A stretch of DNA of 64,000 nucleotides from Marasmius tenuissimus (taxonomy: Eukaryota; Basidiomycota; Agaricomycetes; Agaricales; Marasmiaceae): positions 248,001 through 312,000 of the forward strand of contig JAQOTA010000015.1 in assembly GCA_029532415.1 (NCBI GenBank), read 5' to 3'. The notes below the pieces were generated by a model, which was not told the origin of the DNA, did not search any database, and worked only from the letters and a program-made list of their open reading frames with translations. Both the position numbers and the translations under genes were made by a program. Positions 48,742-59,874 of this stretch are shown piece by piece. Numbering within the stretch: position 1 is the first letter of the stretch; every line of letters begins with the position of its first letter.

Positions 48742-51633
48742 TCTTCATACCGTAGGCGGCCAGAGCTCGCGTCAAAGAGCACAGCAAGGTCAGCTTTGAC
48801 CCATTTGAATCATCCTAACCTCAGTCTGATGCTTTCGGCAGCGAAATCTTGACGCCGATTCCTGAGTCAAAATCAGATTCCGTTACACCACGAGGCACAC
48901 AAAGTTATTATCTCAGGGCGTCAGATTGAGCTACTCGAAGAGCTGCATTTGTGGCGATAGAGCTCACTGACCGCGTACATCGATAGTCTTGGGATTTGGG
49001 TGGACAAGGTCAGTTTCATAGCTATGCCGTTTGCCCTGGTCTGAGTTCCTCATCGCCAGAGCTGGTATACACACTCTAACATCCACATTTGAATCGTACC
49101 AAACCAAGAACTACCTTAAATACGTGAGGATGAAATATCGGTGGTCGTGGAGGGAATCGGGAAGGGACAACTCGAAGTTCAAGAGTGGTGACCTCAATCT
49201 TACGAGACTTTGGCTATCCCATCCAATTCGCCATAGGTAGGCCATGTTGCACCGTCTCCTACATTTTAACTTGGCTTAAGGCTTACCAGGAACAGATGGA
49301 GTCATGGTGTGCGTATAAACTGTCTTGCACATTCCTAGTCGTCCATCATACTTTATGCCCACAAGGACCCAGAAAGTTGTAACTGTGATTCGTCTTGGCC
49401 ATCTTTGCTTCGTGTGTACTGGTCCCCCACTCAGGCTCTCGAAATCATGGCTGCCTGAAGTTGTTTGCTAAAGAGAGATTACCAGTAAGCATAATGGCCG
49501 TCAAGCGCATGAGACGAGCACTGTGGGCTATTGTACTAGGCTATCACATATAGTTTTTCTGCTCCTGTGCCAGATAAAGTCTTTCAAAGCTCACCGATTA
49601 TTTACCCGCCTTGTGTCAATTTAGAATTGAACATACGATCTCTTTACCACTAGTAACCAGATATTTCAGCCACTGTGTGCTTGAGAGCATTGGTTATGGT
49701 TGTTCTCATATATGGACCCTACAGAAAGTTCACGCCCGAGCATAAAAATCACCCCATCTTGCCTAGTCTGGCTTGTCACTGGCCTTACAAACAACATATC
49801 TCTTCTGATTTTACTTCATAAATTTCCCACTCACTCGGATCCCCTCTATAGCTTCAATGGAAGTTCAAGTATACCTCACAGGAACAGAAATGCCGAAATG
49901 GATATAGTGAGAGCCTCTGTCCCAAGACTGGGTGCAACCAAATGAAGAGGCTCATCTGGAGGGGAGGTATCCACCTGAGGTCTGGTATGACAAAACACAG
50001 TAGATACTCGTACGGAGTATTCAGTGACTATGCTTCGGAACCTTCACATATGATCTTGCATGCTTAATTTCGTGGCCTTGCTTGGGACGCCTTGACAAGC
50101 TTGAGTCAAGGTAGCTGGACAATATCAGTGACTAACACCACAACACCTCGAGCCAGTCAGTTACTCTCAATCTGCCCAATATGACAAGGTTGACATCACC
50201 TATCCTTGACAGTACCCTGAACAATTATCCAACATGAAATTTCGGAACTATTCTCGGGAGGAGGGGCCAAAGTTGAAACGCGAGCGAGTAAACCTACTTT
50301 GGTAGTCACAAACAGAATTGAGGCAGTCCCTCCAATCCAACCCATTCGACCTTTTCAGCCTATTTGCCGTGAGGCCCACCTTCTGGAATTTGGAGGCGAA
50401 ACACTGACTATGCAGGAGCCGTCGACTCGTACATTGAGTGAATGACAACTTGTAAAATAAGTCTTCAACTCAAAGTACGCCTTCATCTTGGACAAGTGGG
50501 CCAGAGAGCAAGCTCAATGTTCTCAGAGAAAGGAGTGAGCAATTAAGACGTACCCCCGTATATCGCCCCGCTGCACCTCTCATGCTCACTCGGACCAGCA
50601 CTTATTCCTGGTTCCCCATCAACTATTCCTGATGACGCGGTACATGAATGTCAAAGCTATTACCAGCGAGGGAACAAACAACGCTACATCCAAGAAGCTC
50701 GAGGCGAAGATCAACCAAGGATTTAACACCTCCGGTATCATCCCGTTCCCCATCAAGCCCCAGAACTGGAGCTGCTACAAGCTTGCAGCTGGTATGAAAG
50801 GGATATTGAAAGAAGAGCAACACGATTGGCTTACCAGTCTCGTAAGTGCGTTTAAGCGTTTGGGGGAAGTGCCACTGGCTCGACATGTAAACCCAACCTC
50901 CCCTGTTCTCCTGATTGATCTCATCAGCTCTTTGCCCCATACCCAAGCACCAATTTATCAAGTAAAACTAGAGTGTTCTTCCTTGATACTGATAGCAGCG
51001 GTGCTGGCAAAAAATAGCGACCAGAGTAGCATATCAGCCTTCCGGACGATAGTATATGGAGTGATGTCAGTAAAATTTGTGCAGCACGGGTCTCCGTCTA
51101 AACCTATGAGCGCCCAGCTCACAGTTCTTAAGTTGAGTCATGCAGCCGACAAGTCAATCTGGTTTATAGTCCGGGTGTAAAGAGCTGCCAATGAGCATGG
51201 TTGGAGGTCCAGCTCAACTCTGACTGGGAGTATATTTCTGGATTTGGGTCTCTTCCAGTCGTACCAGCCATAAAAAGTAAGGCTGAACATTTGAGTTCCA
51301 GAAGCCGAAAGGCAAAGGCTTGAAGTTGCCGCGACCTTCAAGCTTTTGATGACGTCTTGATTTGACTTGTGGGCTGACGCATATGACGACGGACTAAACA
51401 TTCATGTTCAGCATCAAGATTAGCGCTTGCAGGATGAGGAAATAGCTATGCTGAGAGCAGAACAATTGACGGTAAGTATCTTCAGCGCAAGGCAAAGCTG
51501 AACCAGATGTACCGTGACTAGCAGCTATGTCTGAATTCCAACTATCAAGCGAGTTATATCCTGATACTCACTCTCAGTAACACAAATGGGGCTGAAAGCC
51601 TTCCAATAGACGGCTAAAACCGTGTTGGTTACA
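48742..51633. repeat. C block, unit 4, main part
   Basis: Runs parallel to 19050-21930 with about nine bases in ten alike by eye. Many differences replace CG in C2 by TG or CA here (for example the stretch near 19806-19850 against 49505-49550). It ends at the second MITE. Confidence 0.6.
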
Positions 51634-51635
51634 TA

Positions 51636-52003
51636 CTGACCTATTTCAATCAATTCGGATGTCACACGTCACACGCCCCCCAGTATCCGAAATTTTTTCG
51701 GATGGTCACTAGGTCACAGGGGGGTCATCCGAAATGTTCCCAAATGTGACAAAATTTCGGGCGGCCCAAAAAGCCAGAAAATCCGATTTTCTGCCATTTT
51801 CGGCCCGAATCCGGTGCATTCTGCAAATTTTGACTGGCGGCGGCTGTCAGCCGCCGTGATTCTCCCTCAGCCTGCCGAGTCCCTTACAGTTCCATACGAA
51901 ATTTCTGTTGGTGTCACCGGTCACCGACCTGCCATCCGAATTTACGCCAGAAAATTTTTCGGTCACACGGGAAACCCCATCCGAATTGATTGAAATAGGT
52001 CAG
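51636..52003. mobile_element. MITE of 368 bp with perfect 26-bp inverted ends, TA target
   Basis: Ends start CTGACCTATTTCAATCAATT and are exact inverted copies for 26 bp (28 including TA). TA flanks both sides (51634-51635 and 52004-52005). The matching place in C2 (about 21930) has no insert. The interior holds a GC hairpin, GGCGGCTG-TCAGCCGCC (about 51838-51856), and repeated ATCCGAA words. No coding frame. Different family from the MITE at 33630. Confidence 0.85.
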
Positions 52004-52005
52004 TA

Positions 52006-52774
52006 CCTCTTTACCCTTGAAAGTCAAGAAGGTCATTCGGATCCTGAAAAACGCGAATTGGGAGTGTGAGCCTCATATGAGCCCAGGAATGGTACCAATT
52101 ACACACCGCCGACTCACTAATCAATATTTGACCCAATGCAAAAGTATAGGGCTTGTTGTGGCAGGACGGTAAATGTTGCCTACTTGAGGAAGGAAAAGGG
52201 GGACATGTTGTACTTGCCCGTGGTGGTTCGAGTACAAGTTGAAACATGGGCGCTAATGTGCACCTTACACAAAATTCTGACTCTGTTCCGGCCCAATCCC
52301 AATCAATGCTCTTTGTTTCATGACACCCACCACTCCGAGGCTCGACACGACTCCGTCTGCACTCTCTGCACACTTTCGAAGTTGTTCTCGCATCGATTGG
52401 GGTCCAACCAACAATATACCCAATATATCACAGATAATGGCTACGAATCAGATGGTTATGGGAAATTGGGCATTAATGGAAGCTCAAGAGGGCATTTATC
52501 GAAGCAGTGAGTGGCTATATCAGGACCCAATCGCGTTTGTGACAGAATTTTATATTGAAAACAACACCATTAGGTTGGGCTCTTGAGCGCTCTGTGGTCA
52601 TAGTACGGCGGAGGTCTAAAAGAGGTATTGCTGTCAAATGAGACAGCGTGGACATCGCATGTTCTGATCACAGCTTGGGTGTGAACTGCCCATGGGGCTT
52701 CATCTGGGTTGTTTTCCCACCACCTTCTCCCACCTCCATCCTCGCATTTAACGTATCAACAGCTTACCATCCCA
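52006..52774 (+). repeat. A-block leader, copy 5
   Basis: Starts with the words seen at 21931-22048 (CCTTGAAAGTCAAGAAGG, ACACCGCCGACTCACTAATC) and carries the leader core near 52215-52400. A 10-bp insertion disrupts the short leader frame. Confidence 0.5.
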
Positions 52775-53099
52775 ATGCTTTCCCACTTCTTCCAGAACGC
52801 ACACAGTTTTTGGATCATCGGCGGAAGCTTCGTCCAGGTTCAGGGAGACCAAGTCAACAACACCACAACGATAGTCCAATCATAGGAGAAGGAACGCACA
52901 GATTTTGACGAGGTAAGTGCCAGGATTGTGCGCGAGGGTTAGAGCCTGACTATTCCCTAGTACTTTGATGTAAAGCGTGGCACTATCTACAGAGTTAGGG
53001 AGAATGGGACCTATAGATATCCATGATGATGGGACTATGAAAACTGCGAGTGGAATGGAAGGGGACTCTGAGCTGATAAGACTATACATGTGGCGGAAT
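52775..53099 (+). pseudogene. A-family gene, copy 5: broken and cut by a Gypsy LTR
   Basis: Exon 1 (52775-52912) begins MLSHFFQNAHSF and is closest to copy 1, but has a TAG at 52883. Exon 2 starts at 52961 and has two adjacent TGA codons at 53024-53029 where copy 1 has CGA CGA, plus a small deletion further on. The copy ends at GGCGGAAT, where the Ty3/Gypsy LTR begins. Exons 3-8 are not found in the window; they may lie beyond the nested insertions to the right. Confidence 0.75.
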
Positions 53100-53981
53100 T
53101 GATGGCTGGCATAGCCACCATTTGGACCCCAGGGGATCTAATGATATGCAGCCATGATTTCTTGGTATTCTGTTTACCTGCTTGATGTAATATGTAGCTT
53201 ACTTGTTTCTCTGTTGCCTAGACTATGCCAAGTGCACATCTAAATCAGTATTGGTGACCACTGAAGACAAGCAATGTCTCCCCTCCCCGCTGCAAGTCTT
53301 CTAGGGTACCACTCTATGAGAATAATTATGACAATTGAGAACACCTCTTGACAACATTACACTGACTTTACCAAACCTATGAGAGAATCTTGAAGCTCAA
53401 TGCTTCAGCTGATATAGGGAACAGGAACAGAGACACTTCTGAGACTGCAGCCTTATCACAAATCCACTACTTACCTGTTCAGATGTGGTTTTGATGATAA
53501 GGAAATAACTGATATGAATGCAGAGAGCAGAGGAGATGTTGTCAAAGGACAGAAGATGTTCTTTAGTCTGAGGTTTATGCCTCAGATGATCTAGCTTATA
53601 TACATGGATTCTACAGGACCCCAGACACTATCTAAGACCTATGATACCTAAGCTGACTGATGCACTCATCAGAATGAGTCTAGTATGAGTCGCGATGGTG
53701 CAATCAAGGTGTAAGTATGAGTCGAGTGAGTTGTAAGAGTCAACTCAAGTGTTTGAGCTGTCCACACAGCACATGACTCACCGTAGTCATGGTGTGGCAG
53801 ATCTAGACCTATGTGTATCCCCTTTAGTTACAGATCTATCTAGATGAGTCCAGACCGAATCTATAGAACAAGAGATCAGATATCTACTGATAAGATGTTG
53901 GATTGGATCGAATGATATGATAACCACATGGCACAGATAAGATATAGGGAGATTAGATGTAGAGAGAGAAAATCTGTGACA
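53100..53981 (-). repeat. 3' LTR of the Gypsy element
   Basis: On the minus strand it starts TGTCACAGATTTTC at 53981, directly after the purine tract, and by comparison with A1 ends ...CCAGCCATCA at 53100, giving 882 bp bounded by TG...CA. TATATAAG (minus, 53602-53595) is a likely TATA box. The left boundary is inferred from the point where similarity to the A1 exon 2 stops. Confidence 0.65.
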
Positions 53982-56900
53982 TTACCCCCCCTCTTGGTTC
54001 GAGCTCCGATGAGAACACATGGACTTCATTTTCGAAAAATTCATCCATTTCGATAACCCTTACTGGTCTAAGTCCAAGCTTCTTGTACTCCTTGACTTTC
54101 TCTGGAGTGTTTTTCAAGTTACTGGCTGGTTCCCAGGAGTCCTCATCTCGGCTTTCACCTTCCCATCTTACTAAATAATAAGTTGTCTTTCCACAAACAT
54201 GATGTTGCAGGATTCTGTCAACCACCCATTCTAGGTGACCCTTCACCACAATTGGTTCAGGTGCAGGTGGTTTTTGTCCAACGATAGTGGGTTCGTTATA
54301 TGTGGCAAGCTTGCTGGCATGAAAGACAGGATGATATGCTCGGAATTTTGATGGCATCTGAAGTTTAAAGGTAACCGGTGACAACTTTTCAATAATTGTG
54401 AAAGGTCCCTCGTATTTCGGATTGAGTGCCCGTTCCTTATCCTGATAATCTTTCAGATTCAGTAGTACTTTATTTCCAACTTTGAAGGGAATATTTTGAA
54501 CCCCCTGGTTGTAGTACCACTTCATCCTTTCAGCTGCGAGTTTCAGGGCTGCTTTCGCTTGCTCCTGAGCATCAAGTCGTTGATGAAAAATGTCGTTAAG
54601 GTCATTGTTTTTTGAAAGTTCTTTGGCTAATGTTGGTCCAGCTCGTAAGTGTCGACCATACTCCAGGAAGAAAGGACTTGACTTTGTCCCTTCATGTGCT
54701 GCGTTGTTGTAAGCGAATTCTGCCACATTTAGCAGTAGCGACCAATCATCAAGATTGTAATCAACGTAGCACCAGAGATATTGTTCCAGACTTTGATTCA
54801 CTCGTTCTGTTTGTCCATCTGTTTGCGGATGATAAGATGTCGACATCGTTGATTTAATTCCAAGGAGTTTGCACCATTCTTGGAATATTTCAGCAGCGAA
54901 CTGTGTTCCTCTATCCGAAATAATCTGATATGGAAGTCCATGCAGAGGGTAGATTCTGTCATACAGTAACCTTGCAAGGTCCTTTGCAGAGAAGTTATTT
55001 GTGATAGGGAAGAAGTGAGCCCGCTTGGTGAGTCGATCAACCACAACACAGATTGCATTGTATTCGAGCGAAGGTGGTAGCTGGGTAATAAGGTTGATGG
55101 AGATAATCTCCCAAGGTCCGTTAGGAATCTCGTTTGGCTGTAATGGTCCAAATGGCTGTTCAGGGCGATTCTTGCTATGCTGGGAAATATCACAACCTGT
55201 GACATATTTCTTCACAAATACTGACATGCCAGGCCACCAATAGTTACGAGTTACTAGCTCGTAGGTCTTCCATCTACCAGGGTGTCCAGCAGAGGTGATA
55301 TTATGGTGGATTTGAACAACTCGTTGTCGTAAGTGGTCGTCTGTGCTTCTGGGAATGTACACTTTTCCTCGATAGAGTAGAAGTCCATTCTCGAAGTTCC
55401 AATCTTCCAGAGATTTCTTGAATTCTTGTGGTCCTGATTCTAGAAGTGACTTATAGTCCTTCATAAGTTCATCTGATAGCAATGCCTCTTTGACCTCTCT
55501 TAGGATTTGATCGTCGTCTACAGGCGATTCATGAGTAGCCTCGAGCGCCTGAATGGCAAAAAATTCAGGTTTGAGCAAAATTTGATCGCGATTATCGAGG
55601 TTTACCCCCTCCTCATGATCTGGCCTCCTGGACAGAGGGTCTTCTGCTTGCATTGTTTTACCAGGTTTATGGTGTACGGAATAGTTAAAGCGTGTGAGGT
55701 ACAGAGCCCATCTCGCTTGCCTCCTTGTTAATTTCCGGGCTGATTTGAAGTATGTCAGATTCTGATGATCTGACCAAATCTTGAATTTTTCCGGATGTCC
55801 TTCCAGATAATGCCTATATTCTTCCAATGCGTGAATTATTGCAAGTAGCTCCTTGTCATATATCTCATAATTACGTTCATGTATATCAAGAGATTTTGAA
55901 TAGAACACAACTGGATGCCAGAGTTGATCTGCTGGGTCCAGTTGAGATAAGACAGCGCCAATGGCGAAGTCACTAGCATCGGTAGAAAGGCGGAATGGAC
56001 TTGTGTCATCTGGAATTCAAAGTATGGGAGCTGAAGTAAAGGCCTTTTTCAGAGCCTCAAAAGCATTCTTTTGATCTTTGCCCCATGCCCAAGGTTGTTC
56101 CTTTTTGGTAAGAGTGGTGAGTGGTTTCGCAATCTTTGCAAAATCTTTGATGAATCTACGATAGAAGTTTGCGAATCCCAGGAAAGCTTGCACATGCTTT
56201 ACTTTCACAGGTATTGGCCACTCTTGAACTCCTGAAAGTTTCTTCGGATCCATCGCAACATGTCCCTTTGAGATGATCATACCAAGATAATCAATTTGAT
56301 CCTTCTCAAAGAAGCATTTCTCTGCTTTAGCATAGAGATCGTTATCTCGAAGCCTTTTCAGAACTTCTTGAACGATTTTGCGATGTTCTTCTAAGTCGTT
56401 TCCAAAGATAAGAATGTCGTCCAAATACACCATGACTTTGCCATCCCGGATGAGATCTCCTAAGATGTCATTCATCGTCAACTGAAATGCCGCTGGTGCA
56501 TTTGAAAACCCAAAGTACATAACCATAGCCTCAAATAATCCTCGTTTTGTTATGAATGCTGTCTTCCACTCATCACCTTCACGGATGCGGACGTTATTAT
56601 ATCCCCATCATAGATTGATTTTGGTGAAAATTGATGCTTGGCTAAGTGATTCAATTAGATCTGAGATCCGTGGAATTGGATAGCGATTCTTCACAGTTAC
56701 GGAATTGAGAGTACGATAGTCCATTACAGGTCTAAGACTTCCATCATGTTTCTTGACAAAGAAGAAAGGTGCGGCTACAGGACTTTTTGATGGTCTAATG
56801 TAACCCTTTCGGAGTTCCTCATCAATCCACTCATCCAAAGAGTTTCGTTCTTTTGGAGATAGCGGGTATAGTTTAGATGGTTTGGGAAGTGTTGAGTCTT

Positions 56901-57740
56901 CCACAAACTCAATTGGATGGTCGTATGCTTTACGTTCTGGCAACCGCTCTGACTTTCTCTTGGAAAAGACGTCACCATAGGGGTGTAACCATTTTGGCAC
57001 ATGGGACTTCCAATTTCTGGTGTCCTCATCTGATCCGTCGAGATCCTCGTCCAAGTCATCTTCGAACATGGACACAATAACTTTTGCTTGTTTGCAGTCA
57101 TCTGGGTCTTCAATATCTACCCAGTTGATATAAGGATTGTCGGAGTCTTCCTCCCCTAAACTGTCCAGTGAGTCATCCCACGGCAATCCTGAGTTGAGTT
57201 CGAGTTCTTCGGTTCCAGCCTCGAAATCTGGTGTTTTACGGACTCTAGTGGCGCATGTATCTGGACACCTGGAGAACTTCCATTTACCTTTACGCCAGTC
57301 TATTTCTGAGTTGTGCTTGTAGAGATAAGAGTAGCCAACCATCATTTCCTTGCCCCCAAGTTGGGTGACGAAAAGGTAATGTGTGGTCTTATGGGTCCCA
57401 ATTTGCACATAGGCGCGGACATATTCCCTAATTTGTCCTGAAATATTGAAAGTTCCATCCGCATTTTTAACTTCATACGAAGTTGCCAGTTTATTAGTTA
57501 CCAGGTGATTTCTTTCAACGAACGATTTATCGATGAAATTCGTTGTGGCACCAGAATCAACTAGAGCCTCGGTCTGCACTTTATATCCGTATACCCAAAG
57601 TGTAACTGGAATTCTAAAAGAAAAAGTCTTGTTGCGAGCAATATTTACTGTACAAGATTCCAGTCCTACTTCTACTGAGTCCTGCTCAGTGCCAAACAAG
57701 GGTACACTACTCCCTGACTGTAGATCACAGACGTTATCCT
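53953..57740 (-). pseudogene. Gypsy Pol: protease, RT, RNase H, integrase, chromodomain; two TGA stops
   Basis: One frame from the gag overlap down to 53953. In order: protease (ALVDSGATTNF), reverse transcriptase (SPVAAPFFFVKKHDGSLRPV; YLDD at 56427-56416), RNase H (FRLSTDASDFAIGAV; YDKELLAI), integrase and a C-terminal chromodomain (EWVVDRILQHH...YLVRWEGESRDEDSWEP). In-frame TGA at 56608-56610 (...TKIN-L-stop-WGY) and 56017-56019 (SAPIL-stop-IPD) both stand where Arg CGA is expected. In integrase, the first catalytic Asp appears as Asn (IISINLITQLPP) and the second Cys of the zinc motif as Ser (GCDISQ); the second Asp (ISDRGTQF) and Glu (QTERVNQ) remain. The frame is -1 relative to gag, so a -1 ribosomal frameshift is expected. 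The last codons run into the LTR. Confidence 0.85.
53982..53994 (-). other. Polypurine tract of the Gypsy element
   Basis: On the minus strand AGAGGGGGGTAA lies immediately before the TGTCAC start of the LTR, the usual plus-strand primer site of LTR retrotransposons. Confidence 0.7.
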
Positions 57741-59279
57741 CTACAGTCCTTCGGGAAAATCCACATTGGATCGTCGAATTGCCTTCTTCCCTTTACTGGT
57801 TGGTTGAGAAGGTCCTGCCTGCACTCCATCGACTTGTGCAGTTGTCCCCATTTCAGAAGACCCGGTTTCGACTATTTCCTGGATACTCGCAGAGTTGATA
57901 TTGACTTCAGATGGGGCATCCGAGGTGTCGATATCGTATTCTTTGGCCATTTCCATTAGCTGTTGGTAGAAGGTTTTGCCGGAGGCTGTTCCTTTACCAG
58001 AGTTTCCATTCTTGTTGCCTTGACCTGATGTTGAAGGATTTGACGTTGAAGCTCTTGGAACAGGTCGTTTGTGCTCATTCCCAGGCTTCTTGTAACAATC
58101 ATTGGTGTTATGTGTTTTCGATTTAGCCTTAAAGCCTTTACCAGAGCAGATCTGACACAGTTTCTGCTTGGCATCCTGGGAATTTGTGTGTTTTGCCTTG
58201 ACCTTCTTTGCCGAGTCTATATCCATCACATCAGGGTCAGACTTCTTATTATTGCCATTGCCTGTGTTACTGCTACCGCCAGTGGCAAAAACGTCCCTTG
58301 TCGACTTTTCCGGGTGAAGGAACTTATACGTCTTAATCAGAAGCTCGAGGTAAGCATCCCATTTCTCAGGAATTTGGTTGTTAACCTCATAAGGAACCAT
58401 CACACTACGCAGGTCCTTGGGTATAACCTTTCTGAGCTTATCTATGAAAAGATTATCGTCCTCATATCCGACCACGCAGGCAAGAGTACGATACTGTTTG
58501 GCATATTTGATAAAGTCCTTGTGTGCCAAGGTTTCATTCTTCCAGAGGGCAGTAAGCGCCTTCTTGTAGCTTTCTATATCATCTTTCTCTCCATAGATGG
58601 CAAGTTTGTTAACGAATTCTTGGAAAGTACCCAAGTCTTTGCCTGCAGTAAGCTTATCAAAGTATTTCTGCAGGTATGTTGCAGCAGCACCTCGTACACG
58701 GGTAAGAGCTGTGACGATTTGATGTTTGTTGGTGATGATTCCATAATGCGAATTATACAAACTGAGTTGATTTACCCAGTCCTTCAAGTTCACTTTCGAA
58801 TCTGATCCAGAGAACGTTGGTGGTTCTGGGATCTTGAATCCAGCTTTTCCACCACCACTGGTTGCATTATCGACTGACAAGGCATTGAATTGGTCTCGGT
58901 AGTGCTGTATTTGTTCTTTCATGGATTCCATAACCGCAGTTTGCATCTGTGTTATGAGTTTCAGATCATTGATTTGTGATTGAAGTACAAGGGTGTTGTT
59001 GTATACTCCACCCAGTTCAGGATTGAAATGATCTTTGATTGCTACGACATGATTGTCAACAACCCTTTTCATCCTGTTTACTGCGTCTCCATGGGCATTT
59101 CGAATCAATTGACTAAGTTGGGTCATTTGTTCATTGGTGAAATTCATTACTTGTTGATCGAAATGTACAATGAGCAGCTGGTTCCACTCATTGGTAGTTG
59201 GCCACTGGATTTCAGGAAATTCAGGTTCCCAAGCATCATGTTCTGCCAAGTTTGCAACTGGTGCGGGTGTGATTGACAT
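57741..59279 (-). CDS. Gypsy Gag polyprotein
   Basis: Intact 512-residue frame. The N-terminal third is helical and charged, with a central retrotransposon-gag region (FSGSDSKVNLKDWVNQLSLY ... YLQKYFDKL ... YRTLACVVGYED). The nucleocapsid has a stretched zinc knuckle, Cys375-x2-Cys378-x11-His390-x4-Cys395, unlike the compact C-x2-C-x4-H-x4-C form. The C-terminus is Gly/Asn/Ser-rich with a basic KGKKAIRR. It would form the virus-like particle. It overlaps the pol frame by the last codons, consistent with frameshift expression. Unlike pol it carries no lesion. Confidence 0.8.
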   Translation of the reverse strand: MSITPAPVANLAEHDAWEPEFPEIQWPTTNEWNQLLIVHFDQQVMNFTNEQMTQLSQLIRNAHGDAVNRMKRVVDNHVVAIKDHFNPELGGVYNNTLVLQSQINDLKLITQMQTAVMESMKEQIQHYRDQFNALSVDNATSGGGKAGFKIPEPPTFSGSDSKVNLKDWVNQLSLYNSHYGIITNKHQIVTALTRVRGAAATYLQKYFDKLTAGKDLGTFQEFVNKLAIYGEKDDIESYKKALTALWKNETLAHKDFIKYAKQYRTLACVVGYEDDNLFIDKLRKVIPKDLRSVMVPYEVNNQIPEKWDAYLELLIKTYKFLHPEKSTRDVFATGGSSNTGNGNNKKSDPDVMDIDSAKKVKAKHTNSQDAKQKLCQICSGKGFKAKSKTHNTNDCYKKPGNEHKRPVPRASTSNPSTSGQGNKNGNSGKGTASGKTFYQQLMEMAKEYDIDTSDAPSEVNINSASIQEIVETGSSEMGTTAQVDGVQAGPSQPTSKGKKAIRRSNVDFPEGL

Positions 59280-59363
59280 TGCTGTTCAGATGTATTAATG
59301 AATGGTTTCATCGTAAATATGAAGAGAAGAAAGAAAGGCTGCCAAGCCATTATGCCAAGTATA

Positions 59364-59861
59364 TTATACATCAGGGAATATTACATCGAGATTGTCGATT
59401 TCTTGACAAATCTCTACAAGTCTATCCTTTAAGTCATGTAAGGAAACCTTCTTAAACATTTTAATAGCTCCCTTCAACTGTCTCCATTGGGTATTAGACA
59501 TCTTGTGCCCCAATTCCTCTGTCTTATCAATCCCATGATAGAAATCCTGAAGTCTATCATACTTCTCCCACACCCTATTCGCAAGCTCCACTGGTATCCT
59601 CATTGGAGGACCTCCCAATTTGGCTTGAGCTTCCTCAAACAATAATTCATGGAAGATTCTATCCATGCGCTTAATACAAGCGGCAAGGAGAGGTTGATAT
59701 TCAGGAATTTGTCGGAGGTTCTTCGTGCGTCGGAAGTGGAGATGGTTAGGAATGGGTTCAGGAATCTGATATTTGACTCGTTGGAGAAGAGATAGAAGAT
59801 TGACTGGTGGAGGTGGAGATGAGAGGCGTCGGAGAAGAGTCCTTCGCTTTTCCAAGCCCAT
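59364..59861 (-). CDS. ORF upstream of gag in the Gypsy element, unknown function
   Basis: A 165-residue frame 84 nt upstream of gag on the same strand. It has a proline/arginine-rich start (MGLEKRRTLLRRLSSPPPPV) and a helical remainder (YQPLLAACIKRMDRIFHEL; RVWEKYDRLQDFYHGI; QWRQLKGAIKMFKKVSLHDL). It is intact, and its position between the 5' end and gag suggests an extra ORF of this Gypsy lineage. I cannot assign a domain. An alternative is a captured host exon. Confidence 0.5.
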   Translation of the reverse strand: MGLEKRRTLLRRLSSPPPPVNLLSLLQRVKYQIPEPIPNHLHFRRTKNLRQIPEYQPLLAACIKRMDRIFHELLFEEAQAKLGGPPMRIPVELANRVWEKYDRLQDFYHGIDKTEELGHKMSNTQWRQLKGAIKMFKKVSLHDLKDRLVEICQEIDNLDVIFPDV

Positions 59862-59874
59862 ACGAGCAAGTAAG

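Larger units (their letters stand above)
53100..59874 (-). mobile_element. Ty3/Gypsy chromovirus, inserted in A5 and interrupted by a Copia element
   Basis: Read leftwards: an upstream ORF, gag, pol (protease, reverse transcriptase, RNase H, integrase, chromodomain), polypurine tract and 3' LTR. The 5' LTR is not seen: a Copia LTR begins at 59875, directly upstream of the first ORF, so the rest probably lies beyond the Copia element outside the window. Two nonsense codons and damaged integrase residues make it non-autonomous. Confidence 0.8.

Noticed and set aside
58071..58805. 244-codon plus-strand frame
   Set aside because: Antisense to Gypsy gag, which has recognisable Gag sequence and a zinc knuckle on the minus strand.
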